Shown here: one piece after another, positions 12,873 to 24,668 of the stretch | Position numbering within the stretch: position 1 is the first letter of the stretch | Layout: each line of letters starts with the position of its first letter | Assembly: GCA_027924585.1 (NCBI GenBank) | Contig: BSBM01000809.1 | Location: forward strand, 1,257,001 to 1,321,000 | Length of the DNA: 64,000 nucleotides | Origin: Larix kaempferi | Lineage: Eukaryota; Streptophyta; Pinopsida; Pinales; Pinaceae | Direction: 5' to 3' | Notes under the pieces: generated by a model | The model's database searches: none | Seen by the model: the letters and a program-made list of their open reading frames with translations, nothing else | What the model was told of the DNA's origin: nothing | Translations under genes and position numbers: made by a program

Positions 12873-13058
12873 CTTCCATAGAGGGAGATGGGATTCCAAA
12901 AGTTGACGGCAACGTGGGCTGACTCTTAACAGAGCACAGACGTCTCGTTGAGGTAACCGAGTGCTGATTATCTTGAAGACCTCGGGCACAATGTCCCTAC
13001 TGCTCCTCCCACCATCACACTCCTTGCTGCTTTCACTTGAAAGCTTCTTATTTTCCAT
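12873..13058 (-). CDS. F-box protein, first coding exon (rest not found)
   Basis: This minus-strand stretch encodes 62 residues with an F-box: VPEVFKIISTRLPQRDVC, then a Leu/Val-Ser segment and a closing LPLWK. F-box proteins bind SKP1 and recruit targets to SCF ubiquitin ligases. The coding ends at AAG followed by GTATTA, a good splice donor at 12872, and the frame continues only into unrelated residues beyond it. I chose the Met at 13058 because it begins a typical hydrophilic leader; an in-frame Met at 13130 is also possible. No later exon is visible downstream on the minus strand, so this is either the first exon of a gene with a very long intron or a fragment. Confidence 0.55.
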
Positions 13059-13290
13059 GCCTGCAAACACTTTGCCCTCGATTCCTTCCTTCCTCTTCAA
13101 AACTAAAATTTGTTTGCAATAGTTCTTCAATCGTCTCTGTGAGTAGAGATTGATAGATTTGAGACTCGGCCACTCTTATTCACTGAGTTACAATTAGCGG
13201 AAAGGTGAGCGCCTGAATTCTCTTTTTCATGCTCTAGAATTCTATTCCTATGGATTTTATTCACCGTTTGACTGTTCGTTTCACATATTT

Positions 13291-13345
13291 ATCATTAAAA
13301 TGTTTGTCGGCAATGGACATATCATTAAAATGTTTGTCAGCAATG
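13291..13345. repeat. Short direct repeat, 30 bp x 2
   Basis: ATCATTAAAATGTTTGTC is repeated with a 30-bp period just upstream (minus sense) of the F-box exon. Confidence 0.8.
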
Positions 13346-13479
13346 AAACTAGGATCCTTTGTGGCCCATTTACCATGACAATATCAATCAGCTCGACCTT
13401 ATACCCGATTACAATGCAATTGGATGAAGCGGTGAATAATAAGGACAAGACCATGGGAGGGAAGAAGATTTTAAACGTG

Positions 13480-13826
13480 CAGAAACTATTTTTAAATGTA
13501 AATATATTAAATTTGAGCGTTTATTATCACATACAAGCATTCAATAAGAGGAATTGATGTAGGATATTTACATAGGTTCAGAAAACTTAGGTTATTTTTA
13601 TGGTCAATGAGATTTGGATTAAGGGTAGGGAGTAAAGAAATTTTCAAAGGTACAGAAACTATTTTTAAATGTAAATATATTAAATTTGAGTGTTTGGTAT
13701 CACATACAAGCATTTAATAAGAGGAATTGATGTAGGATACTTATATAGGTTGAAGAAAACTGAGGTTCCTTTTATGGTCAATGAGATTCGGACTAAGGGT
13801 AGGGAGTAAAGAATTTTTCACTCTAT
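13480..13826. repeat. Tandem duplication, about 173 bp x 2
   Basis: CAGAAACTATTTTTAAATG begins each copy, at 13480 and 13653. Both copies end with an AGGGTAGGGAGTAAAG segment. The copies differ by scattered substitutions and at least one small indel. Confidence 0.85.
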
Positions 13827-16800
13827 ATTAACGATCATTTCCATAAGCTTTCTAATACTCTAGAGTAGTAAGAGGGGCACTCAAAAGTAGGGTTGGAGTT
13901 ATGTTAATGCATGACTCACATCCTCCAATATAGAGTAGGCATGCATCTAGATGGTCCATTGGAAGTCCACTTAACCCTATTGTAGATCCCAACTCATCCA
14001 TGTGTTATTTTCAATGCCTGCCATTACAAAAGTCCAACAAGCTTGGGACTAACAGTGAGGAGCGAGGAGTGTCTCGTCATAGATCAAGGTTCCATTCACA
14101 TGAGATTTTCAACACCTTGGAGTATACATGGGGGCACCTAAAGGTAAGGGTTGAACTTATCCCAACTCATGTCCCCCAAGGCAAAGTGGGCATAAGTCTT
14201 GCTAATGCGATCCAATTCCATGTAACTAAATCTTGGACTTGAGCCACACCTCATGTTCTCTTCGAGACCTATCATTGAAAAATATTGACAAGCTTATGGC
14301 TAACAATGAGGATCAAGGACTTGTTTATTAATATTAGCTTCTCTAATAGGGTGCATGTCCACTTGATTTCTCTTTCATCACCCATGGCTTCTTCCACAAG
14401 TATGGGGGTGGGAGGGCAAGGGAGCTTCTCCAATAACTCACTCTAAATCTCCTTTGACTCCTCTAAATATGTTACAATTGTGGCAACCTTCAAATGGTAG
14501 CTCTAGCAACCAAAGTAAAAATATGATGGTTGATCATGATTGCGATTTATGGAAAAAAAGGTGAAACTTGCAATCCCATCACATGTTCTAAAAAAGGAAG
14601 TGCCAATGTTCATAGAGAAAGCCCAAGTTGTGAGATTCAATGTGTCCTGGCGAAACCCCAAAAACATTGAAAACTAGCTCTGTAATTAATGGGATCCCTC
14701 ACCCAAAGGCATAATTAATGGATCCCTCACCCAAAGGGACGTATTTATTACTACTTATGTGTAAAATAATTTTATATGTTACTTTTTAAGCTAAATACTT
14801 ATTGGGATTTCATCTTTAGGAATGGGCTCAAGCTCCCAGGGCCTTGCAAATTGTATCTAAATAGGTGGTCTCTTGACTTCAATCCTGAAAAATAAATTCC
14901 AACTATGATGAATACTGAGCAAGGTTTCCCTTGCTACTCCTAAATTTTGGGAATGATGAAACTTTTGAATCATTGTGAAATAAGCCAAGCAAGTATATTG
15001 ACAACGCCAAACCTTAACCATGGCTATGTGCATCTACTCGCATCTATGTTTTGCTCAAACTTGAAAAGAACCTTCATGGGATTAATAAGTTGGGTAAGGA
15101 ATATTGGGTGTATGTTCAACCCTTTAACTATTAACAATTGCCTTTGAAGTATAATGAATTCTGTGAATATAGTCATTTTACAAAACACTGCAAGAAGTTC
15201 CAATCCCAACCCACAAGGCAAGAGAATCAGGAGGAACAAACATCCATTATTCCTTCAAATCTTAGAAAAAGGAGGTAGAACCAACAATGACCTTAAGGGC
15301 CCTATTTTCAAAAAAGATTAGTAGGGAATTCAAACATATGTAACATCTTTAATCTAGATCTATAGGAATTGCAAGATCCCCATTGGAACTAGGGGAAATT
15401 CGAGAAGAAAATGAGCACTCCTAAGCAAGGGAAACGAATAAACTTCAAAGAAAATATAAGTCATCCATTAAATAAGAAACATCAAGATTAAGACCCATAT
15501 CTAAGATATGCTATGATCATCACAAGCATCCTACCACTCCAATAAATTGTAATTGCTCCAATAGGCACTTCTACAATGGGACATGAAGGAGATATAAACA
15601 AAAATAGGAACAAAACCTTCAACTCAAAGTCGAAAGAAAAGGACCCAAGATCCCAAAATAGAGTTCGTTAGAGAAAGGCCAATAAGGATCATAAGATGGA
15701 AGAAGTTGCAAAGAATAAGGTGGCGACTTTGCAACCAATGTTATGTCAAGCCTATGGACATGGGGCCAAATCTTAAACCAAGTACGTGATGAAAGACATT
15801 TCTTATCATTAAAAGGGATTAAGAGAAAGAAATATGTTTACGACATCTTATTGAAATTGAAACACTAATTGTAGCATTGTTTCAAGAAATAGAGATGGAT
15901 GGGTCTATATTTTTATAAATAAAAAATCTATGTTGGAGAGGTTGCCATGGATGCTCGTAATCCCGGGCTTTTATAAGGTCAATTTCAATGCACTATGAGA
16001 CCCAACAATGCTTCAACTAAAATAAATAATACTTGGTTATCATTGGATTACTTGTCTATAAGAAATAATAAATACTTCTTAAAAGGTACAAAAATAAATG
16101 TATATGCCATCAACAATTGGGTTTAAAAAAATTGTCAAGAGACTCTCTGAGACCAACAACATATTAGCTTCACCCTAAAAATTGCATCATGCCAATTGAC
16201 TTCAACATAGTCTTTGTTTCTGTGTTGTATATCTCTATGACCAATATATATCATGGACAACACATCTTAAAGATGTGCTTAGTTGAGATAATTAAACTAA
16301 AATGCAAAGCTAACCATAAATCAATATCTAGATGTGTGTGTTAAAGTAGAACAACAAGGAAATCATTGCACTAATTCATATGTGTAAAAACCCAATCACA
16401 TGTCGGACACATAAATATCGTTGGTAGTAAGATAATATGAGAAATATCCTATTACAATCCATGTATAATACAATATGATACAAGCTTCTCACCTAATTGC
16501 TTTTAGCTTGGCAATCAAAGGTATAAATACATTCTCAACTATTAAAAGTGACACTCTTTAGATCCATGGGTTATCCCCCAAATAAGCACAGTCAAATAAG
16601 CTACTCTATAAATGCACATAGAACATGTGCAAATACATTAATTACATAAAATGATACATAAATCATGGGTTCAAGGGACTTTCAAAACAATTGTGTATCT
16701 TCTCTTGGCACCATCTCACCCTAAAAATAAGCTTCATCGTGTTTCAACTTAACATGATTTGACTTTGAAGCGGGGAATGTTAAAGAGATGAAGATCTAAA

Positions 16801-17399
16801 AAGTGGTATTAAAGGACCTATGTTGTAATTTGGGTACTATAAAGTAGACTTGGGAAGTTGGCATGAGGAGCTAGAAGTATAAACCATCTAGAATGTTGCA
16901 AAGCTAAAATTTGCATATAAAGAAGCTGACATGATAAGATGGAAATCAACGGCCAATCAGTAAACATTTAAAACCTATTATATACTAGTGAAGGAGCTAA
17001 TGTAGGATAGGGTTAAATATTAACTATCGTGAAGCAATGTTAGTGTGTTGAAAATGGCCAATTGTACATCTCAAATCATTGATTATGCAAATTTTATGTC
17101 CTAGCCACTTTTACCTCCCATCCAGTTGGCACTAACCTCGCTTCTTACAACACTTACTGCCATCATCTAGTTAGTGGGCCCTAGGTTCGCCTCACAATTG
17201 CTCAATTGCTCTCTAAGAGGACTCTCCATTGAAGTTCCTGCCAACAATAGCCATGGTACCACCAAAGGTTCCTCCAGAGTTTGTCCCAAAGGTACCATGA
17301 GGTAATAACAGCCCTTCTGGTGAAATTGCTATTGAAATTCATGTTAGTTAATATATTATTATTTGTGATGGCACGAGGCACTACATCTTGTTACATTAT
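13827..17399. other. No gene recognised
   Basis: About 3.6 kb of anonymous AT-rich sequence. There is a small duplication of GGATCCCTCACCCAAAGG near 14,695-14,740. No coherent protein match was seen on either strand. Confidence 0.4.
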
Positions 17400-17559
17400 T
17401 TTGTGGGTAGAGTTCCCTCTGTAACTATGATAAGTGCTTGGGTTAAGGAGTAATGGGAACCCCACGGATGGTTCTGCGTGACTACCTAAAGCCTAACAAA
17501 AGGCATTTTTTAGTTTGCTTGTAAGGAGGATAAGCAGGTCATTGAGGTGGTTACGTGGG
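17400..17559 (+). pseudogene. DUF4283-type ORF, left part (split by Copia)
   Basis: The plus strand reads FVGRVPSVTMISAWVKE, a stop, WEPHGWFCV and later KGIF, a stop, FACKEDKQVIEVVTWG. This follows the DUF4283 pattern (a VGR/RPS start, an I..W run, a KG.F.F..EED segment). The reading stops exactly where the Copia element at 17560 begins. It resumes at 24245 with GPWLCYNTLLIMFEW, the expected continuation, in the same frame once one target duplication is removed. DUF4283 with a zinc knuckle is common in plant LINE ORF1 proteins and retroelement-derived genes. Several stops show it is dead. Confidence 0.6.
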
Positions 17560-18129
17560 TGTTAGATTTTGAGCATTAATTCAACATACTCTGGGATCTT
17601 TACTAAGAGAATAACATGTACAACATATCAATCATATCAAGCATGTATCAAGCATATCAAGCAATCACATAAGACAATGGAGACATAGAGTTTCACTGGG
17701 GAAAACCATAAAGGTGAAAAACCCCACAACTTCCTCAAAGATATAAAGAGCAATGATACAACCAAAGTACAAGAGATGGTCTTCTCCTAGCAGTTGGACC
17801 TCCTCCTCACTTGTGCGCCACTTTTCGAGTAGTGTAGAAGTGAATAATGAGATGATCAAATAGAGAGCTCCCGCTCTCTATTTATACTTGTCCTATCCTG
17901 CCTAATAAACCAACAAGCCGACTTGTCTAACTCAATCTAATAACCCATGGTTACATTAATTCAGGCCGACCCCTCACTAGGTGGTCTAATAACCCATCAG
18001 AGCAAGTTACGACACTTGCGACACTTGTCAATACAAATGACGACACTTTCGTATAGAGGAATAATACCATCTCTATAGGAGTACAATATACATAGGTGAA
18101 TACATTCCGAAGTTACATATACATCAACG
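17560..18129 (-). repeat. 3' LTR of the Copia at 17560
   Basis: It matches 23668-24239 with scattered substitutions. The end next to the polypurine tract reads ..CAACG instead of ..CAACA, so the terminal TG (minus sense) has mutated. The polypurine tract, AAGAGGGAG in the minus sense, occupies 18130-18138. Confidence 0.9.
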
Positions 18130-18616
18130 CTCCCTCTTAACTAGGAAGGTATTTCTCGACACAGATCTGCTAGCACAAGTCTTCTTCTCTGGATCATCGT
18201 CACTGGATCATTGTCATCGTCACTATTGCTGTTATCTCAATCAATCTCCAATCTACTCGTCATAGGAAGTTCTACAGAGCCAGTCCTTTTTCATACTGGA
18301 TGTAGGCCTGCCACCTGCAGGCCTTCATCATCTACAGAGCCAGCCCTTTTTCATGTTGGATGAACATCATCAACATTTCTGCGAGCAAGCCATCAAGTAG
18401 GTACACCTTAAGATTGATTACACTACCTCTGCAAAACCTATAAGATCTCCCAGGACTGATTACACTGCCTCTGCAAAACCTGCAAGAGCATCTCAGGACT
18501 GATCATATGCCTCTGCAAAACCTGTGTACCATACTGTCACATCATCGTCTTCAGATCACCATCATAGTCCACGGAGCACAACCCAGATGCACATCACACA
18601 GCACTTACACCACCGA

Positions 18617-19120
18617 CATGGGAGACCACATCTATCACCATTCGAAAAAGGCTCAGCACTTACATCACGACCATGAGAGGACTTACCTACCACCATGTCA
18701 TCATGGGAGGACCTACCTACCATCATGTCAGAAAGGCACAACACTTATATCACGACCATGGGAGAACACATCTGTCACCATGTTAGAAAGGCTCACTCGG
18801 CCCTTACATCTCACCATGGGAGAACACATCTATCACCATGTGAAAATGGCCCAGCCCTTATATTTTAGCATAGGAGAACACATCTATCACTATCTGAAAA
18901 TGGCCCAACCCTTATATTTCAGCATAGGAGAACATATCTATCACTATCTGAAAATGGCTTCAGCCCTTACATCTCAGCATAGGAGAACACATCTATCACT
19001 ATCTGAGAATGGCTCCAGCCCTTACATCTCAGCATAGGAGAACACATCTATCACTATCTGAGAATGGCTCCAGCACTTACATCTCACCATGGGAGAACAC
19101 GTCTATCACCATGTGAGAAA
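18617..19120 (-). repeat. 54-58 bp minisatellite in the Copia 3' UTR
   Basis: About nine imperfect units centred on GGAGAACACATCTATCAC repeat with spacing 54, 54, 55, 55 and 55 bases in the right half and looser spacing on the left. It lies between the RNase H end and the polypurine tract. The long plus-strand ORF across it is only a product of the repeat. Confidence 0.85.
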
Positions 19121-19177
19121 GGCTCATGTGCATCTGTGCCTCCGAACTCATCACTTCCCCTTGGAAGGATTCTCGAT

Positions 19178-20762
19178 CTAAAGCACACCAAGTCTCCCTC
19201 TGAAGTATTCAAACTTCACTCTGGCCAGTGGCTTGGTCAACACATCGGCTATTTGCTCATCTGTCGCAACATACAGGAGCTTCACTGCTCCTCTCTGCAC
19301 CATATCCTTGATATAGTGATACTTGATCTCAATGTGCTTCGACTTGTCATGGAACACTGGGTTCTTCGACAACTTCACACAACTCTGGTTGTCACAATAT
19401 ATACAAGTAGCACTCAGCTGGAGATCAAACAAATCAGACAGTAGCTTCCTAAGCCATACTGCCTCATAACTAGCCTAACAAGTTGCAACATACTCTGCTT
19501 CGGCTGTACTCAGTGCCACACAGGACTGCTTCCTGCTAAACCAAGAGATCATACCAGATCCCATACTGAAGCAGCACCCCGAAGTGATCTTCCGATCAAT
19601 GGCACTACCTGCCCAATCTGAATCAACATAACCCTCCAGGTTAAACTTTTGATTCACCTCATACTTGAGCCCATAGTCAACTATACCCTTCAGGTACCTC
19701 AGAATATGCTTTATAGCAACCAGGTGAACACCTCTGGGATCCGTTAGGAACTGGCTCAAGGTGTTCACCGCAAAGTAGATATTTGGTCTTGTATTTGTCA
19801 GGTACATCATGGACCTAATCATCTGACAATACATCATGGCATCAACCGGCTCAGATGAAGCATCACACAGAAGCTTCAGGTTCGATGCCATAGGTGTGGC
19901 CATGGCCTTGCAGTCCATCATCTCGAACCTCTTCAGGATCTTTACTGCATACTTCCCTTGTCCAAGGAAGATTCCATCTGCACTCTGCCACACCTCCATA
20001 CCAAGAAAGTAGTGCATCATACCCAAGTCTTTCATCTCGAACTCAACAGTAAGCTTCCTATTCGTGTCAACAATCAATCTATCTTCACCTGTTACAAACA
20101 GGTCATCCACATACAATAGTAGTATCACTGGATTGCCTTCCTCAACCTTGTAGTAAAGGTTGGAATCTGCTTTACTCTTGGTAAAGCCCAAACTAGATAG
20201 GAAGCCATCTAGCCTGCCATACCAGGTCTTGGGTGCCTATTTCAAACCATACAAGGCTTTCTTCAGTTTGCACACATGTGACCCTTGGTCATGTGTCTCA
20301 AACCCGAGTGGTTGCTCCACATACACTTCCTCTTCAACTACACCATTCAAGAAAGTTGTCTTGACATCCATCTGGTGTACCTTCCATTTTATCACTGCAA
20401 CCAGAGCAAGTACTGATCTAATGGAAGTGTATCTGGCCACAGGAGCAAAAGTTTCTTCATAATCAATCCCTTCTTTTTGGGAGAAGCCACGAGCTACAAA
20501 CCTAGCTTTGTATTTCTCTATGCTACCATCTGCAACATGCTTGATCTTATAGATCCACTTGGAAGTCAAAACAAACTTCCCATCTGGTCTTGGGACCACA
20601 TCCCAAACATCATTCCTCGTGATCGAGTGGTATTCCTCGATCATGGCATTCTTCCATTACTTCATCCCGAATCCTGGGAACTTCAATATCTTCAATAGAT
20701 AGCTTTGTTGCTGGAACAAATGTTGTAGTCCTTCTTTTGTAGGTGATGGTAAACGATATTTC
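19178..20762 (-). pseudogene. Copia pol: reverse transcriptase and RNase H
   Basis: In the minus sense this reads through the connection region (SIEDIEVPRIRDEV), RT start ([30 protein letters not shown]), [16 protein letters not shown] catalytic box and the RNase H segment with DSDWAGS, STAEAEY and CDNQSCVKLS. One frame runs through most of it. It is interrupted by a stop at GLK-stop-APK and another after YVAT-C. In both places a CAG codon would fit the family, so C-to-T change is the simple explanation. Another stop lies upstream of 20644. The catalytic residues are still present. Confidence 0.92.
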
Positions 20763-21185
20763 CTACAAAACAAGTTTAATTGCATGATTAGAGACATCTC
20801 ATATTTTTCAGAACAAATTCTTACACATAAAGAAATATGTCATACATTCATGCAATTATTTTAACCAATGCTTCAATACAACATTTATCCATATCCCGTA
20901 ACTTTCTAGATGCCTTCCAATCTCTACCAGAACATTGTTAAGAGTGTGCACAACTCCCAACATGTCATCAAAGAGGTTTCATTCCAGATAAGTAGCAATG
21001 GAATGTTGTACAGTGCCATAGGCCACTTACCCATCATATGCATATAAGTAGTATACTGTTCATTAATGCAATTATTCTAATATGCATAATACACAACCTA
21101 AGTCTAGGAACATAAGTATATACATCATTGAACAACATTATTTAAACAATCAGAATATACAAGAAATGACAATTCAAATACTTAT
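20763..21185 (-). other. Intron-like segment inside Copia pol
   Basis: A 423-base AT-rich, non-coding stretch separates the integrase end (NKQ-rich) from the connection region. In the minus sense its right border reads CAAAG|ATAAGT, one base from a canonical GTAAGT donor, and its left border reads TTGTTTTGTAG|G, a good acceptor. Just inside the left border is a 9-bp inverted repeat (TTTTGTAGG at 20735-20743 and CCTACAAAA at 20762-20770). It may be a former intron with a mutated donor, or an unrelated insertion. Confidence 0.45.
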
Positions 21186-21776
21186 CTTTGTTTGTTTGTT
21201 GGGTGGACTCCATCTGAATCTTTGCTTCCTTGCAGGAGCTGCTGGAGTCCTATTTTGAAGTGACTTCTTCTATTCCTGTATGTTGTGAATTGTAAGGAGT
21301 GGTGAACTCCCTCTTAATCCCTGAATCACTGCATAGCACTTGAAGTCTGCTGAAGTGAACTCTCCACCATTGTCGGATCTAAAGGTCTTGAACTTCTTTT
21401 CAGTGTGGTTTTCTTATCAAGGCCTTGAATTCCTTTAATTTGTTGAATACTTCATCTTTGTTCTCCAAGAAATAAATCCCAAGTCTTCCTAGAGAAATCA
21501 TCAATGAAAGAACCATAGTATACATACCCACTCAGAGAACTAGATGACATCGGACTGCATACATCGGAGTGGATAATTCCTTTTTCCCTACTTGCTTGTG
21601 ATTGCCTTCTTTGTGTTCTTTCCTTTTGCAAATCCTTTGCAAACATCTCCATACTTTGACTGGATTTCAGGAAGACCTTCAACTGCTTTGCTTGCAATAG
21701 GTAGTGCCCTATAGTGCACATGTGTAAGCCTTATATGCCAAAGTTCACTTGGCTCTACTGAATCATGGACCATGGC
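21186..21776 (-). pseudogene. Copia pol: integrase
   Basis: In the minus sense this shows the GAG-pre-integrase segment (ELWHIRLTHVHYRALP, VEGLPEI, DVCKGFAKGK), then HSDVCSPM, FIDDFSRKTWDLF and, further on, RSDNGGEFTSADFK. These are the HHCC-like and D,D..E regions of Copia integrase. A TAA at 21777-21779 separates it from gag-protease, a frameshift falls near 21600-21720, and the region below 21450 is broken. Confidence 0.85.
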
Positions 21777-23093
21777 TTATTCTGGTTGGCCCTTCAATTT
21801 GTATAATCCTCCCTCTTGCTCTCCAATCACCATTGCATCATCAATAGTCTTATCATTTGGCCACATTAGGACTTGGCCATCTACAAATGAAACCCTCATG
21901 CCTTTTGCATCCAATGTAGATATGGAGAGTAGATTCTTCTTGAGACTTGGAACATATAGTACATCTTTCATCTTCATAGACTTTCCAGAGTCTAGTTTAT
22001 AGGAGGCTTCACCACTCCCTTTTATTGGATATTGGTAGTCATCCCCAAGCTTCACCTTGTGGGGTGATTCATGTTCAGATAGGTTCATAAAAGATTCCTT
22101 GAATCCTGTCATGTGTTTAGAAGCCCCACTATCTATAAGCCAATCATTACTTCCATGAGTAATGGTTCCAGTGAGAGCAGAAATCAAAACATATTCTTCA
22201 TCACTTGAAGAATCTTCACTATCTTCTCTGGCCCTCTTCCTGGGAGGTTCATCATCCTTTGCAGCATGAGCATGATGTCTTCTTTTGAAGTTCTTCTTCT
22301 TGTGAGAACCATCTTTCTTATTTATGGGAAAATCCCTGGCACAGTGTCCCTTTTCATCACATGTAAAGCATCGGGCATTTGATATGTTTCTTTGAGATCT
22401 GAAGTTGCCTCTTTGATTCTGATGGTGATGCTTTTCTTTCTTACTGTGGTGATGCCCCTTCTTATCATCATGTCTTTTGGAGTGTGTTGTGAGAGCTTGG
22501 TCTTCATTCCCCATCTTTTCTTCTTGAGCTACCATTCGAGCTTCTTCCTGTGAGCATTCTTCCCACAGTCTACTGAAGGTGATAGGTTTCCTTCTAGCAC
22601 AAATTCCTTGAATGAAGGAATCCCATGACCTAGGAAGGCCATTGAGAGTGGTCATTGCCACTTCAACATTCTCTATATCTTCTCCCACAACTTCAAGTTG
22701 TTCTTTTATCTGGGAGACCCTTGAGAAATAAGACTGCATAGTTTCTGCATTCTGGATCTTGATATTCTTTAGTTGATTCCTCAAGGTCATCTTCTGATTT
22801 ATGTTCTTCCCTTCGAATAGCTTGGTCAGGGAATCAAACATCTCCTTTGGTGTCTTTAGAGATGACACATGTGGTATGAGATGGTCTTTGATAGAATCAA
22901 CAATGATTCTTTTAGCCTTGACCAAATTTCTTTTGTGTAAGGCCTTAGCCTCTTCTTCCTCTGGGATAGGGACCTCTTCACTTATGTAAGTGTCCAACTC
23001 ATTTCCTTCCAGGATTAACCCAATCCTATACTTCCATGCTCGGAAGTTATCAGCCCATTCAAACTTATCCTCAAGCTTAGTGCGGTGAGACAT
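21777..23093 (-). pseudogene. Copia gag and protease
   Basis: The frame starts at MSHRTKLEDKFEWADNFRAW, a typical Copia gag opening, about 16 codons inside a longer ORF. The gag core (residues about 5-215 from this Met) is followed by a basic, His-rich stretch and a zinc knuckle CFTCDEKGHCARDF. In that knuckle the last Cys is replaced by Phe. The protease shows WLIDSGASKHMT with the active DSG, then LYVPSLKKNLLS. It ends at a TAA where the integrase should continue in the same frame. Apart from the knuckle and the stop, this is well preserved. Confidence 0.9.
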
Positions 23094-23655
23094 CTTAAAG
23101 AGTACTTCAAATGGAAATAGAAAAGATTTAGGTCTTACCACTTGATTTGCTGAAAACTGGATCTAGTCCCGGATTAAGATTTGTCAGAGAAACCCTAAAA
23201 ATTCAAACTTTGAATTTCAAACTTCTGAAAGGATAGAAAGATGCACCTTGATGAGTTGATTAGCCTGGTATATTCAAAATTTGAGATATGCAAAGTTTCA
23301 CCCTTCATAAATGCTTTTTAGTCTTCCCGGATTCACTAGGGAGGACCCTGAATTAGGGTTTGAGTTTCCCGGAGTTTCACCCACCAAAAAATCTCGATCC
23401 AAAGCTCTAAACTTCGATTTTTCCAAGGAGCTTCCAGCTATGTCTTCAGATTTCAGAAATTCCTATTTTTGTGGAAACCCTAATTTTTAGGGCCAAAATT
23501 GAAAGTGCTTAGAATTGAATTATGATTGGATAGAAATATTCTCCTTGATGAGTAGAGTCAATCTACCTTAATGCTTTTCCAAAATATGTGGAGAGAAACC
23601 CAATAAACAAGAAACCCTAGTTTCCACCACTGCACAATGTCTTCTTCTCAGGGAA

Positions 23656-23667
23656 GCTCTGATACCA
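23656..23667 (-). promoter_or_regulatory. Primer binding site, initiator tRNA-Met type
   Basis: The minus strand reads TGGTATCAGAGC directly after the 5' LTR, the standard plant Copia primer site. Confidence 0.92.
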
Positions 23668-24239
23668 TGTTAGATTTTGAGCATTAATTCAACATACTCT
23701 AGGATCTTTACTGAGAGAATAACATGTACAACATATCAATCATATCAAGCATGTATCAAGCATATCAAGCAATCACATAAGACAATGGAGACACAGAGTT
23801 TCACTCGGGAAAACCATAAAGGTGAAAAACCCCACAACTTCCTCAGAGATAGAAAGAGCAATGATACAACCAAAGTACAAGAGATAGTCTTCTCCTAGCA
23901 GATGAACCTCCTCCTCACTTGTGCGCCACTTTCCGAGTAGTGTAGAAGTGAACAATGAGATGATCAAATAGAGAGCTCCCGCTCTCTATTTATACTTGTC
24001 CTGTCCTGCCTAATAAACTAACAGGGCCGACTTGTCTAACTCGGTCTAATAACCCATGGTTACATTAATCCGGGTTGACCCCTCACTAGGTGGTCTAATA
24101 ACCCATCATAGCAAGTTACGACACTTGCAACACTTGTCAATACAAATGACGACACTTCCGTATAGAGGAATAATACCATCTCTATAGGAGTACAATATAC
24201 ATAGGTGAAATACATTCCGAAGTTACATATACATCAACA
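23668..24239 (-). repeat. 5' LTR of the Copia at 17560
   Basis: In the minus sense it begins TGTTGATGTATATG and ends AAAATCTAACA, and it has the left copy's sequence with substitutions. Its right border is followed by the target duplication GTGGG. Confidence 0.9.
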
Positions 24240-24244
24240 GTGGG

Positions 24245-24668
24245 GTCCATGGCTATGTTATAATACCCTTCTCATTATGTTTGAATGGTATGAGGATTTA
24301 TTTGTTGGTGAGTCTACTTGATTGCATTGTCATGTCTAGGTTGAATTATGGGGCCTTCTAGTGTAGTTTTGGTGTTTCCTTGAATGTGTATTAGTTCCCA
24401 CCGAGTAATTAATATGCCAGAAGCCATAGAGTTTCTTTTCCCATGTCCTCATAAGCACATTTGTACAAAGGTCAATCTATCTTGAGATCCAAAGCAACAA
24501 TTGTTCATTAAAGTTGGTCCCAATGTTATCAGACAATATGCTAGGTATATTAACCTTCCGAACAATTGCTTCCATTGTCAAAGCCTTAACCATGTTATTA
24601 ATGATTGTCCATTAGTGTCCAAGTTCAATTCCTTAGATACCCCTTCGGCAGTAGCCTTATTTTTGTAG
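24245..24668 (+). pseudogene. DUF4283 ORF, right part, with zinc knuckle
   Basis: This continues the ORF interrupted at 17559: GPWLCYNTLLIMFEWYEDLF, then a degraded stretch and, from 24486 to a stop at 24668, a clean 60-codon run ending in a CCHC knuckle CFHCQSLNHVINDC (C-x2-C-x4-H-x4-C). DUF4283 followed by such a knuckle is the layout of plant LINE ORF1-type proteins. Stops and frame changes lie between the two parts. Confidence 0.6.

Larger units (their letters stand above)
17560..24239 (-). mobile_element. Ty1/Copia element, complete but decayed
   Basis: The element has two LTRs of about 570 bp, a 5-bp target duplication GTGGG (17555-17559 and 24240-24244), a Met-type primer site next to the right LTR and a polypurine tract next to the left LTR. 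It is therefore transcribed leftward. Gene order in the minus sense is gag, protease, integrase, RT, RNase H, as in Copia. Several in-frame stops and frameshifts make it non-functional. Confidence 0.93.

Noticed and set aside
18507-19037. A 176-codon plus-strand ORF with HIYHH repeats
   Set aside because: It is the translation of a non-coding minisatellite antisense to the Copia element.
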